Below, piece by piece: positions 26,370-34,378 of a stretch of DNA of 34,378 bases. The translations under genes were made by a program, and so were the position numbers. Under the pieces are notes generated by a model. The model did not search any database and was not told the DNA's origin. It worked only from the letters and a program-made list of their open reading frames with translations. Position 1 is the stretch's first letter. Every line of letters begins with the position of its first letter. The stretch is from NCBI GenBank assembly GCA_016180655.1, contig JACPAT010000127.1:1-34378 (forward strand), given 5' to 3'. This stretch comes from Candidatus Methylomirabilota bacterium (GTDB lineage: Bacteria; Methylomirabilota; Methylomirabilia; Methylomirabilales; 2-02-FULL-66-22).

Positions 26370-26840
26370 TCAGCGACGCTTCGCCCGTGCTGTCTCCAGC
26401 AGGGTGATCAGCGATCGGAGCCGCTGGTCTCCCAGGTGCCTCAACTGCTCGGCGTGGAGCTGGGCGACCGGCTCATCCAGTTCGTTCAGGAGGGCCACTC
26501 CCTTTTTCGTGATGCGGGTCGTGATGACCCGCCGGTCCGCGCGGTCCCGTGTCCGCGTGACGAGGCCGCGCTCCTCCAGCCGGTCGAGCAGCCGGGTGAC
26601 GTCCGGATCCTTCGTGATCATCCGCTCCCCGATTTCCCGGCACGCCAGCCCGTCGGGTCCGGCCCCCCGGAGGATGCGGAGGACATTGTACTGGGTGGGG
26701 GAGAGGCCCGCCGGCTTCAATGTGGCCGCCACCCCTTGCATCAAGGCATCGGCCGTCCGCTGGAGATTCACAAATGCCTCGTGCTCGATGCGGCGGAAGG
26801 GCTTCTGTTGCTTGATCTCTCTCCGAATCCGTCCCGTCAT
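26370..26840 (-). CDS. MarR family transcriptional regulator
   Basis: 'LSPTQYNVLRILRGAGPDGLACREIGERMITKDPDVTRLLDRLEERGLVTRTRDRADRRVITTRITKKG'. Confidence 0.95.
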   Translation of the reverse strand: MTGRIRREIKQQKPFRRIEHEAFVNLQRTADALMQGVAATLKPAGLSPTQYNVLRILRGAGPDGLACREIGERMITKDPDVTRLLDRLEERGLVTRTRDRADRRVITTRITKKGVALLNELDEPVAQLHAEQLRHLGDQRLRSLITLLETARAKRR

Positions 26841-26849
26841 GGGCAGAAT

Positions 26850-26867
26850 ATAATCGTTACAACGACT
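26850..26867. promoter_or_regulatory. Candidate MarR autoregulatory operator (ATAATCGTTACAACGACT)
   Basis: TCGTT-AC-AACGA inverted repeat just upstream of marR. Confidence 0.6.
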
Positions 26868-27056
26868 GTTGTCAAGAGGATTTTTTCGGCCCCCGGAGGA
26901 CCGGCGGGAGGAGCCCGCAATGCGCCGTCCGCCAAGAGAGAAAGGGCGCCCGCGGTGGGGCGCCCCTGATGCGGTGTGGAGGGGACTCAAATCGGCCTGG
27001 GTCTGAGAATCGGATCTGAAGTGGCGGGGGTCCCGGGTAGGATCCACCGGGCCGAT

Positions 27057-27701
27057 TTACTGCCGAACGAGAGTCAGATCCGTCTCGAGCTGGATATCGT
27101 TCGAGAGCTTCAGGAACAGCAGCTGGGGGATCTGCATACCGTGATTGGTGAACGTGCTGTTAAATTTGGCCTTCACCCGCACGTTATCGGCAGTGAACCC
27201 GAACCGTTTCTGTGTCTCGAGCTGGTCCGGCGTAAGCTTTATGTAAGTGACCTGCGCGTCGGCCGCCACCTCGACCGGCTTTCCCTTGATCGTCAGGATA
27301 CCCTTCAATCTTGCCGGCATCTCCTTGCCGGGCTGAAGCACCCCTCCTATTTCGACTCCTTTAAGCTCGAATACCGCATACCGATTGACCTCAGTGTCGG
27401 TATCTAGATAATCCTTGCCCCGCATATCCGCGTCGCGCTTCTCGATTCCCGTCTTGAGCGTGGTGAGGTCAACCCTGATGGTACCGGAGGCCGCCTGCGG
27501 TTTGGCCGGGTCACCCATCACCGTCCCGCTGACAGCCGGTCCCGACGTATTCCCGATCACCGTCTCCAACGCGGCGTCGGTCTTGAACGTGGCACGGGAG
27601 TTCGGGAGGACCCTGAAGGTCATCTGTTGGGCAAGGGCGGGAACTGGCGCGACGGCGAGCAGGACTAGTACCACACTACATAGCCCGATCCGTGATTTCA
27701 T
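27057..27701 (-). CDS. YceI family protein with signal peptide
   Basis: '...SGTIRVDLTTLKTGIEKRDADMRGKDYLDTDTEVNRYAVFELKGVE...GILTIKGKPVEVAADAQVTYIK'. Confidence 0.88.
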   Translation of the reverse strand: MKSRIGLCSVVLVLLAVAPVPALAQQMTFRVLPNSRATFKTDAALETVIGNTSGPAVSGTVMGDPAKPQAASGTIRVDLTTLKTGIEKRDADMRGKDYLDTDTEVNRYAVFELKGVEIGGVLQPGKEMPARLKGILTIKGKPVEVAADAQVTYIKLTPDQLETQKRFGFTADNVRVKAKFNSTFTNHGMQIPQLLFLKLSNDIQLETDLTLVRQ

Positions 27702-28341
27702 CTGATCTCCTCCTGAGACGCGGGTTGTTCGATGACACCGGGGAGTCGATTTCAGCGTCGGGTCACCGTCCGTCCTGAGGCAGGCAAAACCCTGGGAAAG
27801 CGGGTTAGGCTGGCTCCGGGTGGCTCGTTCGCCTGCGGGTCAGCGTGCCCGGGGCCGGTTTCCGATCTGGTGCGGGGTCGGGAAAGGGGGTTCCGAACGG
27901 CCCCAACTTGCAAACCAGGAGCCTTGCCAGGACGTTCTCGTCCGCCACACCCCCCGGACGGTCCCGTAGGACTATGCGATTTTTCCAACCAAACGAGGCC
28001 GAAAAGGGGTCGGGATAGACCGAGGGGGTCCATGGGTTTCAAGTATAAATAACGCTCCTGTGGCAGGAATGGTTCCAACGGAGCCACAACATACCACGGT
28101 AAGGGGATTCGACAAGCCCGGGGTGCCGGCGTTCTCCCTGAGGCAGCCATTTCAAATCAACCCTTCCGGATGTAGAATTCCTGCGCGCTGATCCGTGACC
28201 CGGGGGCCAGGACCCCTGGCGGTGTGCTGCGCATCTCGCTTGGCAACCCCCTCGTTGAACCGGCGGGCGTCGAGGCAGCAGCCTGCGAGGTTTCGTGTCC
28301 GGATGGAGACCTTTCCCATCGCATCCGATCCAGGCCTGACC

Positions 28342-29475
28342 ATGCGGACGCTGGCCCAGCGGATCAAGGCCCAGGGGACGGCCCTCGGCTTCGACCTGGT
28401 GGGAATCTCGCCGGTCCACCCACCCGCCCACGGTGACTCCTTCGCCGAATGGCTCCGCCGCGGGTATGACGGGGAGATGGAATACATGGCGCGGACGGCG
28501 GAGAAGCGGCTCCACCCGGGCGAATTCCTGCCCTGGGCCAGGTCGGTCGTCTCGGTCGCGCTGAACTACAACACTCCCCATGGCCGGGAGGCGAAGGCGG
28601 AGGGGATCCGCGGCTGGATCTCCCGGTACGCCTGGGGAAATGACTACCATGACGTGATGCACGTGAAGCTCACGCGGTTGCTGGAGTATGTGCGGGCAGA
28701 GGCGGGGACGGAGGTCCAGGGCCGCATCTTCGTGGATGCCGGGCCGGTCCTGGACCGGGAGGCCGGAGCGCGGGCCGGGATCGGCTGGTACGGGAAGAAC
28801 ACGAACCTCCTGTCCATGACAATCGGCTCGTTCTTCTTCCTGGGCGAGCTGTTCCTGAGCCTGGACCTGGAATGGGACCGGCCGATCCGGGACCGGTGTG
28901 GGCAGTGCCGGCTGTGCCTGGATGCCTGCCCGACCAACGCCTTCGTGGGCCCCTACGTCCTGGATGCCCGCAAGTGCATCTCGTATCTCACCATCGAGCT
29001 GAAGGGGGCCATCCCCCGCGAGCTGCGGCCGCTCATGGGGAATCATATCTTCGGCTGCGATATCTGCCAGGACGTCTGCCCCTACAACACCAAGGGCAAG
29101 CCGACCAAGGAGCAGGCCTTCCATCCCCGCGAGGGGCTGCATGCGCCGGAACTCATTCCCCTCCTGTCGCTCAGCGAGGCGGAATTCAAGGCGAAGTTCG
29201 CGGGGAGCCCCATCCTGCGGGCCAAGCGCCGAGGATTCCTGCGGAACGTCTGCGTGGCCCTGGGGAATCTGAAGCGACCCGAGGCGATGCCCGCGCTGAT
29301 CCGGACGCTCCAGAGCGATCCCGACCCGCTGGTCCGTGGGCACGCGGCCTGGGCCCTGGGACAGATCCGTGCCCCCGAGGCGGAAGCCGCGCTCTGCGCC
29401 ACCGGTTCCCGCGAAACCGACCCCACCGTCCGCGAGGAGATCGAATCCGCGATAAGCACCCTCGACCAAAGTTGA
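28342..29475 (+). CDS. queG: Epoxyqueuosine reductase QueG
   Basis: 'LGFDLVGISPV', 'GYDGEMEYMARTAEKRLHP', 4Fe-4S 'CGQCRLCLDACPTNAF', 'FGCDICQDVCPYN', C-terminal HEAT-like repeats. Confidence 0.96.
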   Translation: MRTLAQRIKAQGTALGFDLVGISPVHPPAHGDSFAEWLRRGYDGEMEYMARTAEKRLHPGEFLPWARSVVSVALNYNTPHGREAKAEGIRGWISRYAWGNDYHDVMHVKLTRLLEYVRAEAGTEVQGRIFVDAGPVLDREAGARAGIGWYGKNTNLLSMTIGSFFFLGELFLSLDLEWDRPIRDRCGQCRLCLDACPTNAFVGPYVLDARKCISYLTIELKGAIPRELRPLMGNHIFGCDICQDVCPYNTKGKPTKEQAFHPREGLHAPELIPLLSLSEAEFKAKFAGSPILRAKRRGFLRNVCVALGNLKRPEAMPALIRTLQSDPDPLVRGHAAWALGQIRAPEAEAALCATGSRETDPTVREEIESAISTLDQS

Positions 29476-29528
29476 CGCCTTCCCTCGCTCGGTCTAAGAT
29501 CCGGGCGATTGTGAATGAGGGACGGGCC

Positions 29529-30926
29529 ATGAACTATCCGATCTGGGACCTGCCGATCCTGGGAGGCGGGGTGCTGATCGGCACCATCGCCATCCTGCAC
29601 GTCTTCGTCTCCCACTTCGCCATCGGCGGCGGCCTGTTCCTTGTCCTGACGGAACGCAAGGCATACCGGGACAATGACGCGGACCTCTTGGCCTACCTCC
29701 GGACCCACTCCACATTCTTCGTCCTGGTGGTCCTGGTCTTCGGCGCGGTGAGTGGGGTGGGGATCTGGTGGAGCATCGGGCTGGTCAGCCCGGCGGCCAC
29801 TTCGACCCTGATCCACGTCTTCGTCTGGGTCTGGGCCATGGAGTGGGTGGCGTTTTTCACCGAGATCGCCGCTGCCTTCGTCTACTACTACGGCTGGGAC
29901 CGGCTGAGCCGCCCCACGCACCTGGCCGTCGGGTGGATCTACTTCGGGGCAGCCTGGCTCAGCCTGTTTCAGATCAACGGGATCCTGACCTTCATGCTGA
30001 CGCCGGGCCAGTGGCTGCAGAGCCGATCCCTGGTGGATGCCTTCTTCAATCCCACGATGTGGCCCTCGGCTGTGATCCGGACGGCGGTCGCGGTGGCGCT
30101 GGCCGGCCTGTACGCGCTGGTCACGGCCTCGGTGAACCCGTCGGCCGACCTGCGGCAGCGCCTGACCCGGTACGCGGCGAAATGGCTGCTGCTGGGCGCG
30201 GCGGTGATCCCGGTCGGCGGCCTCTGGTATATCGCCTCGCTGCCCCCGCTGGCGCGAGAGATCTCCATGGGCGGCGCGCCGGCAGTCACGATCTTCGCCG
30301 GGTTGACGATTCTCTTCTCGGCGCTCCTGGTTGGATTGATCTTCGTGTCCGGGTACCTCTACCCGCGGAGCTTCAACATCGGCCTGGCCCTGATCGCCGT
30401 GGTCATCGGCCTGATGACCACGGGAGTGACGGAGTGGGTGCGGGAAGCCGTGCGGAAGCCGTACATCATCTACGGCTACATGTGGTCCAACTCCATCCGG
30501 GTGGCCGACGAGTGGACGCTGCAAGAGAGCGGCCTGCTGCCCCGCGCGAAATGGGCGGCCGTCTCGGACGCCAGCGTGGGAAGTCAGCTCCGGGCCGGCG
30601 AGGAGGTCTTCCGGGTCGCCTGCCAGAGCTGCCATACCGTTCATGGCTACAACGGGATCCGGGTCATGGTGAAGGGATGGCCGCGGGCCCTGATCCGGTA
30701 CAGCCTGGACCACCTGGACGAGCTGAAGGGCTTCATGCCGCCCTTCATCGGGAGTAACGCGGAGCGGGAGGCCCTCACCGACTGGCTCTACGCCATCGGC
30801 CGGCCGGCCACGCCCTCCGCAGCCCAGCGGGTGTCAAGCCGGTTCCCGCTCCCGGCCCAGGTGTGGGCCCAGATCCACGGGGAACTGCGTGGCGCGGAGG
30901 CCGTTCCCGGGAGGAGGAAGCCATGA
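29529..30926 (+). CDS. CydA-like multi-TM quinol oxidase-type subunit fused to C-terminal c-type cytochrome domain
   Basis: 'ILHVFVSHFAIGGGLFLVLTERKA' at the N-terminus, many TM segments, then 'RAGEEVFRVACQSCHTVHGYNG...FMPPFIGSNAEREALTDWLYAIG' (CxxCH). Confidence 0.75.
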   Translation: MNYPIWDLPILGGGVLIGTIAILHVFVSHFAIGGGLFLVLTERKAYRDNDADLLAYLRTHSTFFVLVVLVFGAVSGVGIWWSIGLVSPAATSTLIHVFVWVWAMEWVAFFTEIAAAFVYYYGWDRLSRPTHLAVGWIYFGAAWLSLFQINGILTFMLTPGQWLQSRSLVDAFFNPTMWPSAVIRTAVAVALAGLYALVTASVNPSADLRQRLTRYAAKWLLLGAAVIPVGGLWYIASLPPLAREISMGGAPAVTIFAGLTILFSALLVGLIFVSGYLYPRSFNIGLALIAVVIGLMTTGVTEWVREAVRKPYIIYGYMWSNSIRVADEWTLQESGLLPRAKWAAVSDASVGSQLRAGEEVFRVACQSCHTVHGYNGIRVMVKGWPRALIRYSLDHLDELKGFMPPFIGSNAEREALTDWLYAIGRPATPSAAQRVSSRFPLPAQVWAQIHGELRGAEAVPGRRKP

Positions 30927-32101
30927 ACGTGGGGGCGCTTCCAGGCCTGGCCTCTCCCCTGATCTTCCTACAGGCCGTCGTGGCAGCGATCCCGGATCCG
31001 GATCCCATTCCGCTGCCCGCCCCCACGGGGGTGTTCGTCTTTCTCCTGGTCCTCACCTTCCTCCTGCATCTGCTGGCCATGAATTTCGTGCTGGGCGGGA
31101 GCCTGATGATGGTGTTCGCATACGCCCAGGGGCGAATGGCGGCCGAGGAGATCGCCCGCCATCACCGGCGCCTGATCGAGATCCTGGCCCGGGCCTTTCC
31201 CGCGACCATCGCGTTCACCATCACGCTGGGGGTCGCCCCCCTCCTGTTCATTCAGGTGCTGTACGGACAACTCTTCTTCAGTTCGTCCATCCTCATGGCG
31301 TGGCCCTGGTTGGCGGTGGTGGGACTCTTGCTGGTGGGCTACTACGCGGCCTACTGGCACGCCTATCGGCACGCGGCGCTGGGGCAGGCGGCGGCCTGGG
31401 TGGCCCTGTTCGTTGCTGCCACCTTCCTGCTCATCGCGTTCCTCTTCGTGAATAACTTCAGTCTCCTCCAGAACCCGGAGGCATGGCGGCCCCTGTACCT
31501 GTCCGACCGGCGCGGGGTACACCTGTACGCGATCTGGGATGCCGGCGTGTTCCCCCGGTACCTGCACTTCGGGTTTGCCGCGCTGGCAATGACGGGCCTG
31601 GTTGTGGCCATGATCGGGCTGCGCCGGCGAGCGCGAGAGCCGGAATTCGCCTGCTGGACCGTGGCGCATGGCGGACGGTGGTTCCTCGGGGCGACGGTGC
31701 TGCAGATGGCATCCGGCCTCTGGCTCCTGTCGAGCCAGCCGGCGCGGGTCCGGGACGCACTGCTCGGCGGCAACTCGCGAGACGCTCTGTTGTTGGCCGT
31801 CGCAGTCGGGTGTGCCCTCGTGGCCCTGGCGGTGCTGGCTCCGCCCTCACGAATCTCTGCCGGGCGACTCGTCGTCGGCTCCGCTGCTATCGGGGTCACG
31901 GTGGTTCTGATGGTCCTGCTGCGCCAGCGGGTCCGGACCCTGTGGCTGGAGCCCTACTTCCGTTACGAGCAGCTTCCAGTGGCTCCCCAGTGGGGGGCCA
32001 TCCTGGTGTTCCTGGGGCTCCTGGCTGTGGGGATCAGCCTCGTGGGTTGGATGGTGTGGCAGTTCTTCTGGCGATCTTCCGATGCACCTGCACAGACCTG
32101 A
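30923..32101 (+). CDS. Multi-TM membrane subunit, translationally coupled partner of the CydA-like/cyt c protein
   Basis: ATGA overlap with the upstream gene; 'LLHLLAMNFVLGGSLMMVFAYAQGR' resembles the N-terminal helix of the upstream protein. Confidence 0.75.
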   Translation: MNVGALPGLASPLIFLQAVVAAIPDPDPIPLPAPTGVFVFLLVLTFLLHLLAMNFVLGGSLMMVFAYAQGRMAAEEIARHHRRLIEILARAFPATIAFTITLGVAPLLFIQVLYGQLFFSSSILMAWPWLAVVGLLLVGYYAAYWHAYRHAALGQAAAWVALFVAATFLLIAFLFVNNFSLLQNPEAWRPLYLSDRRGVHLYAIWDAGVFPRYLHFGFAALAMTGLVVAMIGLRRRAREPEFACWTVAHGGRWFLGATVLQMASGLWLLSSQPARVRDALLGGNSRDALLLAVAVGCALVALAVLAPPSRISAGRLVVGSAAIGVTVVLMVLLRQRVRTLWLEPYFRYEQLPVAPQWGAILVFLGLLAVGISLVGWMVWQFFWRSSDAPAQT

Positions 32102-32330
32102 CGAACCCCTCCCGTGCCTGGGACGCCGTCCCCGGTCGCGCCGCGGGGCGATACCCTCCTGATTCCCTCCACCTCCTTCCCATGCTGATCGTATGGTATA
32201 GTCCATCCTTGCCGGGACGGCGGTTCGACGCCAGCGGGAGGCGCTGGCGTGGCTGTGACGACAGATGGCGGGCGGGGACGATCGCGAAGTCGGGGAGACG
32301 CAGCACTCGGTTCGCATTGGGGGAGGGATC

Positions 32331-33304
32331 ATGAGAACTGAACTCGGCGAGATGCGGGTGATAGATGCCCATGCGCATTTCTTCTCGTACCCGTTCTTCA
32401 TGCAGTTCGTGGAGGCGCTCAGGCAGGGCCTGCCCCGCGACGACCCGTATCGCGGAGTGGCGGAGCGGCTGGGGTGGGAACTGCCCACACCGGACCACAC
32501 GGCCCTGGGCAGGCGCTGGATTCAGGAGATGGACAAACACGGTCTGGACCGGATGGTCCTGATCGCCAGCCTCCCGGGAGACGAGGACTCCATCCTGGCG
32601 GCGGTGCGCACGTTCCCACGGCGGATCATCGGGTACTTCATGCTGGACCCGACCCGGGCCGATGCGGCGGAGCGGACCAAGAAGGCACTGGCGGACGGGC
32701 TGCGGGGGGTCTGCCTGTTCCCGGCAATGCACCACTTCCACGTGTGGGAGGAGCGATGCTATCCAGTGTACGAGGCGGCGCAGGAAGCCCGGGCGATCGT
32801 CTTCACCCACTTCGGCATCCTGAAGATCGGTGTCCGGGACAAGCTGGGCTTGCCCAGCCGGTTCGACATGCGCTTCTCGAACCCCATCGACCTGCACCGG
32901 GTGGCCAAGGACTTCCCCAAGACCACCTTCGTCATGCCCCACTTCGGCTGCGGCTTCCTGCGGGAGGCGCTGATCGTGGGGGATCAGTGTCCGAACGTCT
33001 GCGTGGACACCTCCAGCTCCAACGCCTGGGTGAACACCATGCCCACTGCGTGGACACCTCCAGCTCCAACGCCTGGGTGAACACCATGCCCACCCCGCTC
33101 ACCCTGACGGATCTCTTCCGGGCGGCCCTGCGGGTGTTCGGGCCGGAGCGGATCCTGTTCGGTACCGACTCGACCTTCCTTCCGCGGGGGTGGCGCCGGG
33201 ACATCTTCGATGCCCAGGTGCAGGCCCTCAAGGCGCTGGAGGCGACGACCCAGCAGGCGCGGCTGATCTTCGGCGGAAACCTGGCTCGCCTGCTGCAAGT
33301 CTGA
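32331..33304 (+). pseudogene. Amidohydrolase-family TIM-barrel protein, frameshifted by a 47-bp tandem duplication
   Basis: 'MRVIDAHAHFFSYPFF...GLRGVCLFPAMHHFHVWEERCYPVYEAAQEARAIVFTHFG...TFVMPHFGCGF...NVCVDTSSSNAWVNTMPT', then a frame change to 'LTLTDLFRAALRVFGPERILFGTDSTFLPRGW...NLARLLQV*'. Confidence 0.88.
32999..33092. repeat. Perfect 47-bp tandem duplication (32999-33045 / 33046-33092)
   Basis: CTGCGTGGACACCTCCAGCTCCAACGCCTGGGTGAACACCATGCCCA twice in a row. Confidence 0.97.
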
Positions 33305-33318
33305 GACGCGGACATCAC

Positions 33319-33347
33319 TTATCCGCAGATTACGCAGATTGCGCAGA
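33319..33347. repeat. Second copy of the CGCAGATT element (29-bp identity with 14061-14089)
   Basis: TTATCCGCAGATTACGCAGATTGCGCAGA; related ACCGCAGATTTC follows at about 33373. Confidence 0.9.
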
Positions 33348-33356
33348 TTTCTCGGA

Positions 33357-33710
33357 TTAACGGGAACCACGTAACCGCAGATTTCTTGGAAGCAAAACGG
33401 CCCGATCCGGCGGTGGATCGGGCCGTTTTACTTCAGGATGACGGATCTCGGAAGAGTATGCGGTGGGCGGGTCCAGTCCGCACTCCCCGGTCTTGAAGTG
33501 GAAGTCATAGCCGTGCCACGGGCAGACGATCCGCAGTCCCTCGATCACCCCGTCGGCGAGCGGGCCCCCCTCGTGAGGGCAGGCGGCCTCCAGCGCGTAA
33601 TAGCGTCCCCCGACGTAGAAGAGGGCGATGCGCTGGCCGTCCACCTGAACCACCTTGGCCTGGCCGTCGGCCAGGTCACCCACCCTCCCCACTTTGACGA
33701 ACTTCGCCAT
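33357..33710 (-). CDS. Rieske [2Fe-2S] ferredoxin with aberrant C-terminus
   Basis: 'CPHEGGPLADGVIEGLRIVCPWHGYDFHFKTGEC'; the tail is translated through the terminator hairpin and repeat element. Confidence 0.85.
   Translation of the reverse strand: MAKFVKVGRVGDLADGQAKVVQVDGQRIALFYVGGRYYALEAACPHEGGPLADGVIEGLRIVCPWHGYDFHFKTGECGLDPPTAYSSEIRHPEVKRPDPPPDRAVLLPRNLRLRGSR
33394..33430. terminator. Bidirectional terminator hairpin
   Basis: AAAACGGCCCGATCC-GGCGGT-GGATCGGGCCGTTTTA, long perfect stem with A/T tails. Confidence 0.88.
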
Positions 33711-33736
33711 GCGTAGAGCCGTCGGGGGCGATCCGG

Positions 33737-34045
33737 TCACGCCACCTCGATGAGAAGGTCATTCCCCTCGGTCTTGACGATGTAGGTCATGACCCGGAGA
33801 TCGGAGTCGACGGAGCACTCGCCCGTCTTCACGTTGAAGTCATATCCATGCCACGGGCAGATGATCGAGTCGCCATCCACCTCGCCCTCGTGAAGCGGCC
33901 CTTCTTCGTGCGGGCACACGGCGCCCATGGCATAGTAGGTACCGTTCACATTGAAGAGCGCGATGTCCTGCCCATCCACCTGAACCAATTTTCCCTGACC
34001 GGGCGTGAGTTCGTTGATCTGGCCGACCTTGATCACACGAGCCAT
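33737..34045 (-). CDS. Rieske [2Fe-2S] ferredoxin (intact paralog)
   Basis: 'CPHEEGPLHEGEVDGDSIICPWHGYDFNVKTGECSVDSDLRVMTYIVKTEGNDLLIEVA'. Confidence 0.93.
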   Translation of the reverse strand: MARVIKVGQINELTPGQGKLVQVDGQDIALFNVNGTYYAMGAVCPHEEGPLHEGEVDGDSIICPWHGYDFNVKTGECSVDSDLRVMTYIVKTEGNDLLIEVA

Positions 34046-34136
34046 GTTCCGCAGGCCTCCGGCCGTGATCGGGACACCCGCGTGCCCGTCGTGCGGGCGA
34101 GACGGTATCACAGGAGTTTGCCGAAGGCAACACTCC

Positions 34137-34325
34137 TCAGTCCCGCACCAGGGCGTCCAGGCGCTCCTTGGCCTGGCGCGCCGTCTCGATGTGGTGCCCG
34201 CAGATCTGCATGATCTCGTTCCGCAGGGTCGGTCGAAGGGTCATCATGAAGTTGATGAGGCCGCCCAGTGCCTCGTCCAATGCCTGGACGGCCGCCTGGA
34301 TTTCCTCGCGTGCCTTGGCATCCAT
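34137..34325 (-). CDS. Small helical protein, unknown function
   Basis: 62-aa ORF 'MDAKAREEIQAAVQALDEALGGLINFMMTLRPTLRNEIMQICGHHIETARQAKERLDALVRD'. Confidence 0.5.
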   Translation of the reverse strand: MDAKAREEIQAAVQALDEALGGLINFMMTLRPTLRNEIMQICGHHIETARQAKERLDALVRD

Positions 34326-34378
34326 ACTGCCTCCGGCGAGTGAGCAGGGTGGGAGTGGCAGCCCGGGCCGGGCTGCTG

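Noticed and set aside
27776-27840. c-di-GMP-I (GEMM) riboswitch
   Set aside because: GGCAAAACC and GGAAAG resemble parts of the consensus, but the GGGACGCAAAGCC core is absent.

Overview
High-GC bacterial chromosomal window, mostly housekeeping genes. The taxon is not determinable from sequence alone; the gene repertoire and GC would fit an NC10/Rokubacteria-like lineage, which is inference only. Left to right: a truncated exosortase (- strand, window edge); rpoD; a tRNA-Ile2(CAU) followed by two degenerate tRNA-derived copies and a strong terminator; zinc-ribbon protein, RNase HI-like and DUF721; lpxC with a long leader; an NtrY/NtrX-type two-component pair; HAD phosphatase; CDF transporter; a frame-disrupted GNAT-like gene; mutM; a bacterial Clp1-like polynucleotide kinase. 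Next comes a small toxin-antitoxin cluster (HTH-nucleotidyltransferase/HEPN, then PIN/Phd), a COG1313-like radical SAM protein, a 5'-truncated polX, a YjbQ-like gene with an in-frame TAG, MFS and HtrA. A MarR-controlled pirin/DoxX/azoreductase cluster follows, then YceI, queG, a CydA-like protein fused to cytochrome c with a second membrane subunit, an amidohydrolase broken by a 47-bp tandem duplication, and two Rieske ferredoxins. Main unusual signals: (1) the tRNA-derived tandem array, in which a GCGCGC-N3-GCGCGC hairpin replaces the tRNA 5' part; (2) a recurring class of intergenic elements built from 7-9 bp tandem units, often as inverted arms, two of which coincide with truncated gene ends; (3) the two-gene CydA-like/cytochrome c complex; (4) matched MarR operators; (5) alternative hairpins in the lpxC leader. 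No CRISPR array, rRNA or intact transposase was seen.
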